7,870 nucleotides of DNA from Desulfovibrionaceae bacterium. GTDB taxonomy: Bacteria; Pseudomonadota; Gammaproteobacteria; Burkholderiales; Burkholderiaceae_C. This document shows, piece after piece, positions 1-6,123 of this stretch (positions are counted from its first letter, which is position 1; each line of letters begins with the position of its first letter). The position numbers were made by a program, and so were the translations under genes. The notes below the pieces were generated by a model. It was not told the DNA's origin, ran no database searches, and saw only the letters and a program-made list of their open reading frames with translations. The DNA lies in the NCBI GenBank assembly GCA_009778355.1, contig WRJY01000227.1, positions 1 to 7,870 on the forward strand. The letters run 5' to 3'.

Positions 1-474
1 GAAGGCTACGACCCCTACGTCAAGCAGGGCGAGGGCCTGCGCTTCTACGGCCAGAAAGACGGCAAGGCCAACATCTTCGCGCTGCCCTATCAGCCCGCGG
101 CGGAAAGCCCCGACAAGGAATACCCGCTGTGGCTGTGCACGGGCCGCGTGCTGGAGCACTGGCACACCGGCTCGATGACGCGCCGCGTGACCGAACTGCA
201 CCGCGCCGTGCCGGAGGCGGTGTGCTTCATGAACCCCGACGATGCCGCCGCCCTCAAGCTGCAACGCGGCATGCAGGTCAAGGTGCAAACGCGGCGCGGC
301 GAAATTCTGGCCGCCGTCGAAACCAAGGGCCGCAACAAAGTGCCGCGCGGGCTGATCTTCATCCCGTTCTTCGACGAAAGCCGGCTGGTCAACAAGCTCA
401 CGCTGGACGCCACCTGCCCGATCTCGAAGGAAACCGACTTCAAGAAGTGCGCGGCGCGTGTTTTGAAAGCTTGA
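1..474 (+). CDS. napA: Periplasmic nitrate reductase catalytic subunit NapA, C-terminal part (5' end outside window)
   Basis: This is the last 157 residues of NapA, the Mo-bisMGD and [4Fe-4S] enzyme that reduces nitrate to nitrite in the periplasm. The frame is open from base 1 to a TGA at 472-474. The visible part corresponds to the molybdopterin dinucleotide-binding domain. It contains the family-typical stretches GRVLEHWHTGSMTRR (about residues 50-64 of the fragment), LIFIPFFDESRLVNKLTLDAT and SKETDFKKCA near the C-terminus, which resemble Escherichia coli NapA closely as I remember it. The C-terminus is complete. The Tat signal, the iron-sulfur motif and the Mo-ligand cysteine would lie upstream and cannot be checked. 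Unlike compact nap operons, 213 bp separate this gene from napG. The identification is very secure; assignment to Nap rather than assimilatory Nas is also supported by the napGHBC genes that follow. Confidence 0.97.
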   Translation, partial: EGYDPYVKQGEGLRFYGQKDGKANIFALPYQPAAESPDKEYPLWLCTGRVLEHWHTGSMTRRVTELHRAVPEAVCFMNPDDAAALKLQRGMQVKVQTRRGEILAAVETKGRNKVPRGLIFIPFFDESRLVNKLTLDATCPISKETDFKKCAARVLKA

Positions 475-506
475 CGCGGCCTTGATTCGATCATGCTCGT
501 TTTTGC

Positions 507-596
507 GCCGCTGGCCCCCATCCCAACCTTCCCCAAAAGGGGGAAGGGGGCACATTTCCTCCCCCTCTGGGAAAGGGCAGGGTGGGGGTCAGCGGC
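507..596. repeat. Large imperfect palindrome in the napA-napG gap (REP-like or MITE-like)
   Basis: The arms are 507-534 and 569-596. They match at 22 of 28 positions, and two of the mismatches are G:T wobbles. The outer seven bases (GCCGCTG) pair perfectly, followed by a C-rich block on the left and a G-rich block on the right. The left half holds a nested hairpin, CCTTCCCC-AAAA-GGGG(G)AAGG, at 527-547. No T-tract follows, so a simple intrinsic terminator is unlikely. C-rich/G-rich palindromes of this kind are common dispersed intergenic repeats in Burkholderiales; membership of such a family is inferred here. It lies inside the nap transcription unit and could pause or process the mRNA between napA and napG. 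Confidence 0.7.
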
Positions 597-687
597 GGTC
601 GATGACGAGCCCGTTTCAGAAGTGTCAACGAGCTACTCAAAACCGTTCTAAACCACCGCTCCAACCGCCAGAACTCATCGTTTCGTC

Positions 688-1695
688 ATGACCGCCATCA
701 ACCGCCGCAACCTGCTGCAAGGCGCTGCCTCGGCCGCCACGGCCGTGCTGGTGGCTGGCGGCGCGGCGGCGCTGGCGCGGCCATCGCTGGCGCTGCCCGC
801 GCAGGCCCTGCGCCCGCCCGGCGCGCTGCCTGAGCGCGAGTTTCTCGGCGCCTGCACGCGCTGCGGTCTGTGCGTGCGCGACTGCCCGCCCCAGGAACAA
901 CTCAAGCCCAATACGCCGGATCGCGGCGGCGCGGCGGCAGGCGATGGGGGAGCGCTCCAGGAACTGAATCTCAACCCTTTGAGCCGCGGCATGACGCAAG
1001 AGGGCAAGGGCGTTGCACGCCCTCCAGGACGCCAGAACCTGATGCTCAGCGCCTGGGGCAGCGGCATGGCGGCGAATATCGCCATCGGCACGCCTTACTT
1101 CGTGGCGCGCGACATCCCGTGCAAGATGTGCGAGGACATTCCCTGCGTCAAGGCCTGTCCCACCGGCGCGCTGGACCATGCGCTGACCGACATCACCAAG
1201 GCGCGCATGGGCACGGCGGTGCTGATCGACCAGGAAAACTGCCTCAACTTCCTGGGCCTGCGCTGCGACGTGTGCTACCGCGTCTGTCCGGTCATCGACA
1301 AGGCGATCACGCTGGAAAAGCAAAGCAATCCGCGCAGCGACCGCCACGCGATGCTGCTGCCCACCGTGCACGCCGACTATTGCACCGGCTGCGGCATGTG
1401 CGAGCAAAGCTGCGTGCTGCAAGAGTCCGCCATCAAGGTGCTGCCGATGCAGCTCGCACGCGGCGAAATCGGCGCGCACTACCGCAAGAACCTGCTTCAG
1501 CGCAGCGACGCCGGCCACGTTGGCCACACGCGCAGCGGCGAGGTCGTCAAGCCCACCGAGGGCTTGCCCAGCTTCGATCTGCCGGTGCAGCGCCTGCCCG
1601 ATCAGCCCGTGCCGGGCGATCTGGCCCCGCTGCGCTCCGGCGCCGAGCCCTACAACCCGCCGCCCATCGGCGGCCAGCCGGGAGCCGCGCCATGA
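688..1695 (+). CDS. napG: Ferredoxin-type quinol dehydrogenase subunit NapG
   Basis: NapG is an exported protein with four [4Fe-4S] clusters that works with membrane NapH in moving electrons from quinol towards periplasmic nitrate reductase. The 335-residue product starts with a Tat-type signal (twin arginine NRRNLLQG, residues 5-12, then an Ala-rich stretch to about 40). Four cysteine sets follow: C56/C59/C62/C66; C145/C148/C153/C157; C185/C193/C196/C200; C232/C235/C238/C242. Family stretches include TPYFVARDIPC, CEDIPCVKACP, DQENCLNFLGLRCDVCYRVCP and IKVLP. It is about 100 residues longer than the roughly 230-residue E. coli protein. The extra length is an insertion between the first two cluster motifs (about 68-115) and a proline-rich C-terminal tail after about 270. 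The ATG at 688 has no clear Shine-Dalgarno but places the signal peptide correctly. The stop overlaps the napH start (ATGA). Confidence 0.96.
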   Translation: MTAINRRNLLQGAASAATAVLVAGGAAALARPSLALPAQALRPPGALPEREFLGACTRCGLCVRDCPPQEQLKPNTPDRGGAAAGDGGALQELNLNPLSRGMTQEGKGVARPPGRQNLMLSAWGSGMAANIAIGTPYFVARDIPCKMCEDIPCVKACPTGALDHALTDITKARMGTAVLIDQENCLNFLGLRCDVCYRVCPVIDKAITLEKQSNPRSDRHAMLLPTVHADYCTGCGMCEQSCVLQESAIKVLPMQLARGEIGAHYRKNLLQRSDAGHVGHTRSGEVVKPTEGLPSFDLPVQRLPDQPVPGDLAPLRSGAEPYNPPPIGGQPGAAP

Positions 1696-2615
1696 CCGCC
1701 GTCGTGCCCGCTGCGCCCCGCGAACTGCCCTCCGGCGGCGCGAAAAAAATGCCCGCCGCCCCAAGAAAAGCGCCCAGCGCCGATGCCGTGCGCGACAAAG
1801 GCTGGTGGAAGGCCAGTCAATGGCTGGTGCTGCGGCGGCTGTCGCAACTGTCGATCCTGGCGCTGTTCCTGCTGGGGCCGCTGGCCGGCATCTGGATCGT
1901 CAAGGGCAACCTGGCGTCCAGTCTCACGCTCGACGTGCTGCCGCTGACCGACCCGTTCCTGCTGGCGCAGGTGCTGTTCACGCGCCACTGGCCCGAGGCC
2001 ACGGCCCTGACCGGCGCGGCCATCGTCATCGTGTTCTACGCCCTGATCGGCGGGCGGGTGTTCTGCGGCTGGGTGTGCCCGCTCAATATGGTTACTGACG
2101 GCGCGTCCTGGCTGCGCCGCCGGTTCAACATCACCAGCGGGCGGACGCCCCGGCGCGAATTGCGCCACTGGCTCCTGGGCGCGGTACTGCTGGCCAGCTT
2201 GATTACCGGCGTCACCGCATGGGAGTGGGTCAACCCCGTCAGCATGATGCACCGCGCCATCATCTTCGGCGGCGTGGCGGCCTGGGGCGCGGTGGCTGCC
2301 GTGTTCCTGTTCGATTTGCTCATTGCGCCGCGCGGCTGGTGCGGCCACGTCTGCCCCATGGGCGCGGCCTACCACCTCATTGGCCGCAAGAGCCTGCTGC
2401 GCGTCAGCGCCCGGCGCTCCTCGGCCTGCAACGACTGCGCCGACTGCTACGCCGTCTGCCCCGAACCGCACATCATCCCCGTGCCGCTCAAGGGCAAGGA
2501 CGGCGCCACGCCGCTGATCCTGACTCCCGAGTGCACCAACTGCGGCCGCTGCATAGACGTGTGCAGCAAGGACGTGTTTACCTTCACCCACCGATTCGAC
2601 CACCGGAGAGACTGA
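1692..2615 (+). CDS. napH: Membrane quinol dehydrogenase subunit NapH
   Basis: NapH is the membrane partner of NapG and forms the second, NapC-independent electron branch to periplasmic nitrate reductase. The 307-residue product has about four hydrophobic segments (roughly residues 50-70, 105-125, 160-177 and 190-213). It carries the two CX3CP motifs of the family, C125GWVCP and C217GHVCP, each near a membrane face. Two cytoplasmic-type [4Fe-4S] motifs lie near the C-terminus, C246/C249/C252/C256 and C281/C284/C287/C291, the second ending in SKDVF. The first 40 residues are a polar Pro/Ala/Lys-rich extension, slightly longer than in E. coli. The ATG at 1692 overlaps the napG stop by 4 bases, which implies translational coupling. 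Its own stop overlaps the napB start (TGATG). All expected cysteines are present. Confidence 0.97.
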   Translation: MTAVVPAAPRELPSGGAKKMPAAPRKAPSADAVRDKGWWKASQWLVLRRLSQLSILALFLLGPLAGIWIVKGNLASSLTLDVLPLTDPFLLAQVLFTRHWPEATALTGAAIVIVFYALIGGRVFCGWVCPLNMVTDGASWLRRRFNITSGRTPRRELRHWLLGAVLLASLITGVTAWEWVNPVSMMHRAIIFGGVAAWGAVAAVFLFDLLIAPRGWCGHVCPMGAAYHLIGRKSLLRVSARRSSACNDCADCYAVCPEPHIIPVPLKGKDGATPLILTPECTNCGRCIDVCSKDVFTFTHRFDHRRD

Positions 2616-3100
2616 TGAAACCCATCGCTCAACTGCTCAAGACTCTGTTGCTGGCCAGTGCGCTGGCCATCGGCGCCGCCCAGGCGCAGACGGCGCCGTC
2701 CGCCGCCGCCAACGCGGCGCCAAGCGGCCCGGTGAAGCTGCAAGGGCTGCGCGGCGGCGCGCCCCTGACCGAGGACATCGGCATCAACCCCTCGCGCCAG
2801 GAGCCCGACCGCGGGCCGCACGACCGCGACTTCGTGCAGCAGCCACCGCTGATCCCGCACACCATCAACGGCTACCAGATCACCAAGAACTTCAACAAGT
2901 GCATGGACTGCCACTCGTTCCAGCGCGCCAGGGCCAACGGAGCAACCAAGGTCAGCATTTCGCACTTCCGCACGCTTGAAGGGCAAGAGCTGGACAACAT
3001 CAGCCCGCGCCGCTACTTCTGCAACCAGTGCCACGTGCCGCAAACCGACGCGCGCGCGCTGGTGGACAACACCTTCCAGCGCGCCCGAGGGCTTCAATGA
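2615..3100 (+). CDS. napB: Periplasmic nitrate reductase small subunit, diheme cytochrome c NapB
   Basis: NapB is the periplasmic diheme c-type cytochrome that passes electrons from NapC to NapA. The 161-residue product begins with a Sec signal peptide (MKPIAQLLKT, then a hydrophobic core, likely cut after AQA at residue 24). Two heme-binding motifs are visible, C96MDCH100 and C136NQCH140. The distal histidine candidates of the family are also there: H82 in PPLIPHTI and H117 in SISHF. LTEDIGINPSRQEPDR and NGYQITKNFNKC are further NapB-like stretches. The length is normal for the family. The start is fixed by GGAGAG at 2605-2610 and the TGATG overlap with napH. Its maturation requires the cytochrome c maturation system, part of which lies on the opposite strand at 4574-5991. 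Confidence 0.97.
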   Translation: MKPIAQLLKTLLLASALAIGAAQAQTAPSAAANAAPSGPVKLQGLRGGAPLTEDIGINPSRQEPDRGPHDRDFVQQPPLIPHTINGYQITKNFNKCMDCHSFQRARANGATKVSISHFRTLEGQELDNISPRRYFCNQCHVPQTDARALVDNTFQRARGLQ

Positions 3101-3143
3101 CACCTGAACAGCTCGGTGCGCCACACATGCGCAGGAGGCCCCT

Positions 3144-3833
3144 ATGACCCAATCCACATCCACCCGGCGCACCGTCGCGCCGCCGCGCCGCAAGGGCTTG
3201 TTCGGCAGACTCTTTTGCACCCGGCGCTTCGCCGTGCTGTTTGCCGCCTTCGTGGTCGGCATCCTGTTCTGGGGCGCGTTCAACACCGCCCTGGAATGGA
3301 CCAACCGCGAGGAATTCTGCATCAGTTGCCACGAAATGCGTGACAACGTGTACAAGGAATACCGCGCCACCGTCCACTACCAGAACCGTACCGGCGTGCG
3401 CGCCACCTGCCCCGACTGCCACGTGCCCAAGGACTGGACGCACAAGATCATTCGCAAAATCCAGGCCAGCAACGAGCTGTGGCACCACCTGCTCGGCAGC
3501 GTCGATACGCCCGAGAAGTACAACGCCAAGCGCGCCCAGTTGGCCAGCAGCGAATGGGCGCGCATGAAGCGCACCGACAGCCGCGAATGCCGCAACTGCC
3601 ATGACTTTGGATCCATGGACTTCGCCGAGCAGGACGCCCGCAGCGGCAAGCAGCACCAGCAGGCCGAAGGCACCAACATGACCTGCATCGACTGCCACAA
3701 AGGCATCGCCCACACGCTGCCGCCCATCGAGCAGAACATCGGCGCGCCCAAGGCCAACCCGGCGGATGTAGGCAAACCCGAAATGCTCCCGCTGCCCGTG
3801 CGCGAGCCGCTGCCGGGGGCCGAGCAAGACTGA
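3144..3833 (+). CDS. napC: Membrane-anchored tetraheme quinol dehydrogenase NapC (NapC/NirT family)
   Basis: NapC oxidises membrane quinol and feeds electrons to NapB and NapA. The 229-residue product has an N-terminal cytoplasmic basic region, one membrane anchor (about residues 28-47), then a periplasmic domain with four CXXCH motifs: C59ISCH, C89PDCH, C149RNCH and C181IDCH. The NapC/NirT-type contexts are EEFCISCHEM, ATCPDCHVPKDW, SRECRNCHDFGSM and MTCIDCHKGIAHTLP. After the last heme there is a tail of about 44 residues rich in Pro and Glu. The start is supported by a strong AGGAGG at 3133-3138, five bases before the ATG. Forty-three bases separate it from napB, so it is probably in the same transcript. 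A hairpin terminator follows. Paralogues such as NirT or NrfH share the fold, but position after napB decides the name. Confidence 0.96.
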   Translation: MTQSTSTRRTVAPPRRKGLFGRLFCTRRFAVLFAAFVVGILFWGAFNTALEWTNREEFCISCHEMRDNVYKEYRATVHYQNRTGVRATCPDCHVPKDWTHKIIRKIQASNELWHHLLGSVDTPEKYNAKRAQLASSEWARMKRTDSRECRNCHDFGSMDFAEQDARSGKQHQQAEGTNMTCIDCHKGIAHTLPPIEQNIGAPKANPADVGKPEMLPLPVREPLPGAEQD

Positions 3834-3852
3834 AAGCGCCGCACATGCCATG

Positions 3853-3885
3853 AAAAAGGCCATCGCCCGCGCGATGGCCTTTTTT
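3853..3885. terminator. Bidirectional intrinsic terminator between convergent napC and napF
   Basis: A perfect 14-bp stem pairs 3853-3866 (AAAAAGGCCATCGC) with 3871-3884, with the four-base loop CCGC. On the + strand the stem runs into six Ts (3880-3885), and on the - strand the A-tract at 3853-3857 gives a five-T tail. The hairpin begins 20 bases after the napC stop and ends 11 bases before the napF stop, so it is well placed to end both convergent transcripts. Confidence 0.9.
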
Positions 3886-3896
3886 CTGGGTACGCG

Positions 3897-4403
3897 TCAG
3901 GCCGTGGCCCGCGCCGCCATCGCTATCGCCCCTGCCGGGCACACGCTCACGCAGTCGCCGCAGGCAGTGCAGGCTGCCGGGTCCAGTTGCATCCGGCTGA
4001 TGCCGCCCGGCGCGGGCTTGAAGCGGATGGCGCGGGCGTCGCAGGCGTCGGCGCAGATGCGGCATTCGACCTTGTTCAGCGCCAGACAGTGCGGCGCTAC
4101 CTGCGCCTGCCAGAGCGGCCAAGCGGCGACATGGGGCGCGGCGGCGCGATCGAGCGCGCGCGGTTTGCACGCCCGTTCACAAGCGCCGCAAAAGTCGCAA
4201 CCGCGACGGGAAAAATCCATTTCGGGAAAGCCGCCATCGCCCAGCCTCAGCACGCCATGCGGGCAAGCCTGAACGCAAGCGCGGCAGCGGTCGCACTGCT
4301 GATTGAAACGCGCCTGCGGCAGTGCCCAGGGCGGGCGCTGCACGGCGGGGGCAGCCTGAGCGATGCGGCCACGCAGAAAGGAGCGGCGGCGCGGGTCGAT
4401 CAT
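3897..4403 (-). CDS. napF: Ferredoxin-type accessory protein NapF
   Basis: NapF is a cytoplasmic iron-sulfur protein that binds NapA and is thought to help its maturation or cluster assembly before Tat export. The 168-residue product opens with DPRRRSFLRGR, the twin-arginine-like start typical of NapF. Cysteine sets follow: C37/C40/C43/C47 with CP; C69/C72/C75/C79; a third set from C114, C117 and C121, probably with C106; and C145/C148/C151/C155 with CPAGAI. The stretches VECRICADACDARAIRF and GGISRMQLD parallel E. coli NapF. In the second motif the usual CP is replaced by CKP. The start has AGGAA seven bases upstream (about 4411-4415 on the - strand). It is not in the nap operon but convergent with it, downstream of ccmE after a 170-bp gap. 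It may read through from ccmE or have its own promoter; I could not recognise one. Confidence 0.93.
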   Translation of the reverse strand: MIDPRRRSFLRGRIAQAAPAVQRPPWALPQARFNQQCDRCRACVQACPHGVLRLGDGGFPEMDFSRRGCDFCGACERACKPRALDRAAAPHVAAWPLWQAQVAPHCLALNKVECRICADACDARAIRFKPAPGGISRMQLDPAACTACGDCVSVCPAGAIAMAARATA

Positions 4404-4448
4404 TGGGCCGTTCCTGCTGTCATTTCATTGGAACGGGGTATGGAGTGG

Positions 4449-4522
4449 GGCAAGCGCGGCGAACCCCAACCGATGGAGGCATCACGGTGCAATGGCTATC
4501 GTTGGGGTTCGCTGCGCTTGCC
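4449..4522. repeat. Long inverted repeat (22-bp arms) in the ccmE-napF gap
   Basis: The arms 4449-4470 and 4501-4522 match at 21 of 22 positions; the single mismatch (4458 with 4513) is a G:T wobble. After one bulged base the stem can extend by about five more pairs (4472-4476 with 4496-4500), leaving a loop of about 19 bases. There is no T-tract on either side, so it is not a typical intrinsic terminator. The GTTGGGGTTCGC arm is like dispersed GTTGGGGTTCG-type palindromes I associate with Proteobacteria, but the family is inferred. It fills most of the untranslated gap upstream of napF and could stabilise or process a ccmCDE-napF transcript. Confidence 0.8.
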
Positions 4523-4573
4523 GCCAACCTGCCGGCTGTCAATGGATGAAGCGCGCCGGGCATTCGGCGGTGG

Positions 4574-5050
4574 TCAGCGCCCGGAAGCCTGCGACGCCGG
4601 ACGCTGCTCCAGCCCCGGGGGCATGTAGTTCTCGTCGTGTTTGGCCAGCACTTCGCTGGCGATGAGCTGGCCATTGGCGTCCAGCCGGCCCCGGGCGATC
4701 GCGCCCTTGCCCTCGGCGAACAGATCGGGCAGCACGCCGTGGTACACCACGGGCACGCTGTGCACCATGTCGATGTCGGTCAGGGCGAAGCGCACTTCCA
4801 GCTCCTGCCCCGCGACGCGACGGAAAGAGCCCTTCTCCACCAGGCCGCCGATGCGCAGGTTGCCCTTGCCCTGCGCCTTGCCGGCGGCCACATCGGCGGG
4901 CGTCAAATTGAATTCCAGGTTGTCCTTGAACGCGAACAGCACCGCTGCCAGCGCGATGCCGCCCAGCAGCAGCGCCACGACCACCAGCAGCAGGCGGCGC
5001 TGGCGCGGGGTCCAGGCAGGGGTGGCCGTGGCGGCGGGGGCTGATGACAT
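4574..5050 (-). CDS. ccmE: Cytochrome c maturation heme chaperone CcmE
   Basis: CcmE is a membrane-anchored periplasmic chaperone that binds heme covalently and passes it to apocytochromes during System I maturation. The 158-residue product has a short cytoplasmic N-terminus, one membrane segment (about residues 19-41) and an OB-fold domain. The heme-binding histidine is H138 in KHDENYMPP, the family signature. LRIGGLVEKGSF, VRFALTD and YHGVLPDLF are further typical stretches. An in-frame ATG lies 90 bases upstream, but that would overlap ccmD and give an N-terminus unlike the family. The chosen ATG at 5050 is one base past the ccmD stop and has GGAAG just upstream inside ccmD. The C-terminus is short after the histidine. 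In many operons ccmF follows ccmE; here the next gene is napF. Confidence 0.95.
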   Translation of the reverse strand: MSSAPAATATPAWTPRQRRLLLVVVALLLGGIALAAVLFAFKDNLEFNLTPADVAAGKAQGKGNLRIGGLVEKGSFRRVAGQELEVRFALTDIDMVHSVPVVYHGVLPDLFAEGKGAIARGRLDANGQLIASEVLAKHDENYMPPGLEQRPASQASGR

Positions 5051-5051
5051 G

Positions 5052-5225
5052 TCAATCTTCCTTGCTTTGGGTATCCAGCGCGCGCGCGCAGCGCCGCAGC
5101 GACCACCATTCCAGCGCCAGCGCCAGCGCGCAAAAACCAAACGCGCCCCACACGTAAGGGCCGTGCTTGCCCATTTGCAGAAAGGATGCGAAATCCGGCC
5201 ACCAGGGCGTCAGCGCCTCAAGCAT
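5052..5225 (-). CDS. ccmD: Small membrane heme exporter protein CcmD
   Basis: CcmD is a small single-span membrane protein that, in the CcmABCD complex, helps release heme-loaded CcmE. The 57-residue product contains FLQMGKHGPYVWGAF (residues 15-29), the typical CcmD stretch just before its single membrane segment. EWWSLRRCARAL follows, then a charged tail. A longer in-frame start exists at 5252, but the ATG at 5225 is preferred. It has GGAG seven bases upstream, overlaps the ccmC stop by 8 bases, and gives the usual CcmD length. It lies between ccmC and ccmE, which confirms the identity despite the small size. Confidence 0.93.
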   Translation of the reverse strand: MLEALTPWWPDFASFLQMGKHGPYVWGAFGFCALALALEWWSLRRCARALDTQSKED

Positions 5226-5991
5226 GGGCGGTCTCCATTGCGGGCGCGGCATCCGTGGCCGATTGCAGACCTTGCAACCAGCGCGCGTGCGCCTCGCGCG
5301 TTTCGATCAGCAGGCGCACGCGCCAGAACGACATGGCGAACGTCCAGGCCCAGGCCGCGAAGGTCAGCAGCAGCAGGCAGGCCAGCGTGGCGCCGGGCAT
5401 ACTGGCGCCTTTCGTGGTGATGCTGGCGCCCTGGTGCAAGGTGTTCCACCAGCGGACGGAAAAATAAATCAGCGGCAGGTTCAGCGCTCCCAGCAGCGCC
5501 AGCACGGCGCAGGGCCGGTCGGCGCTGGCGCGCCCTTCGTGCGCGTGCAGCAGCGCCAGGTAGCCCAGGTAGATGAACAGCAGCAGCAGCGATGTGGTCA
5601 GCCGCGCGTCCCATACCCACCAGGCGCCCCACATCGGCTTGCCCCACAGCGAGCCGGTGACCAGCGACAGCAGCGCGAACACCGCCCCCGTGGGCGCCAG
5701 CGCGTGCGCCATCAAAAACGACGCCCGCGTGCGCCACACCAGGCCGACGAAGGCCCAGAACGCCATCACGCCATAGATCCACATCGACATCCACGCCGCC
5801 GGTACGTGTACGTACAGAATGCGGTAGCCCTCGCCCTGCACCGCGTCGGAGGGCGTTGCCACCAGCGCCAGCCACAGGCCGGGCAGCGCCAGCGCCAGCG
5901 CCAGCCAGCCGCAGCGCGGCGCCCAGCGCCCCGCCAGCGCGTGCAGGCGTTTGGGCGCGGCAAATTGAAACAAGGCGGATTCACGGGCCAT
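5218..5991 (-). CDS. ccmC: Heme handling protein CcmC (cytochrome c maturation)
   Basis: CcmC is an integral membrane protein that presents periplasmic heme and attaches it to CcmE. The 257-residue product has about six hydrophobic segments. The tryptophan-rich WWD motif W121GAWWVWDARLT is complete. The two heme-ligand histidines of the family are visible as H62 (YVHVPAAW) and H186 (WWNTLHQG). The N-terminus carries about 25 polar residues before the first membrane segment. The ATG at 5991 has no obvious Shine-Dalgarno, but no better in-frame start is seen. ccmD overlaps its end, so the two are translated together. No ccmA or ccmB lies directly upstream; instead a 349-bp gap and an acetoacetyl-CoA synthetase gene precede it, so this is the first gene of a short ccmCDE cluster. 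Confidence 0.95.
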   Translation of the reverse strand: MARESALFQFAAPKRLHALAGRWAPRCGWLALALALPGLWLALVATPSDAVQGEGYRILYVHVPAAWMSMWIYGVMAFWAFVGLVWRTRASFLMAHALAPTGAVFALLSLVTGSLWGKPMWGAWWVWDARLTTSLLLLFIYLGYLALLHAHEGRASADRPCAVLALLGALNLPLIYFSVRWWNTLHQGASITTKGASMPGATLACLLLLTFAAWAWTFAMSFWRVRLLIETREAHARWLQGLQSATDAAPAMETAHA

Positions 5992-6042
5992 GGGGCGAGT
6001 TTATCGAAACCAACCCGCCGCCGCCGCGCAAGCCGTGATCCG

Positions 6043-6078
6043 GCTCGTTTTTCGCGTTGACTGAGGGCGAAAACGAGC
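6043..6078. repeat. Inverted repeat upstream of ccmC
   Basis: GCTCGTTTTTCGC (6043-6055) pairs with GCGAAAACGAGC (6067-6078), giving 12 pairs with one extra T on the left and an 11-base loop. It lies about 50 bases upstream of the ccmC start. There is no T-tract after the stem in either direction, so it is not a standard terminator. It could be an operator-like palindrome, a hairpin in the ccmC leader, or part of a dispersed repeat. Confidence 0.6.
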
Positions 6079-6123
6079 GCTACGGTACATGCCGTGATTG
6101 TGTTTCAGCGGATTTCACGCATT

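Noticed and set aside
482..494. FNR-like palindrome TTGAT-TCG-ATCAT just after napA
   Set aside because: The half-sites are three bases apart, whereas FNR sites need four, and the second half-site is imperfect. It lies just downstream of a gene rather than at a visible promoter.
637..1764. Long open frame on the - strand opposite napG
   Set aside because: The translation is Arg/Ala/His-rich with no recognisable domain; it is the antisense shadow of GC-rich napG, whose cysteine motifs are decisive.
5051..5140. Upstream start for CcmE at 5140
   Set aside because: It would add 30 Arg/Trp-rich residues, overlap ccmD, and put an unlikely sequence ahead of the membrane anchor; the ATG at 5050 has a ribosome-binding site.
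6000..6005. Possible -10 element (GATAAA on the - strand) for ccmC
   Set aside because: It sits only about 9-14 bases from the start codon with no -35 box at 16-18 bases, so it is not reported as a promoter.
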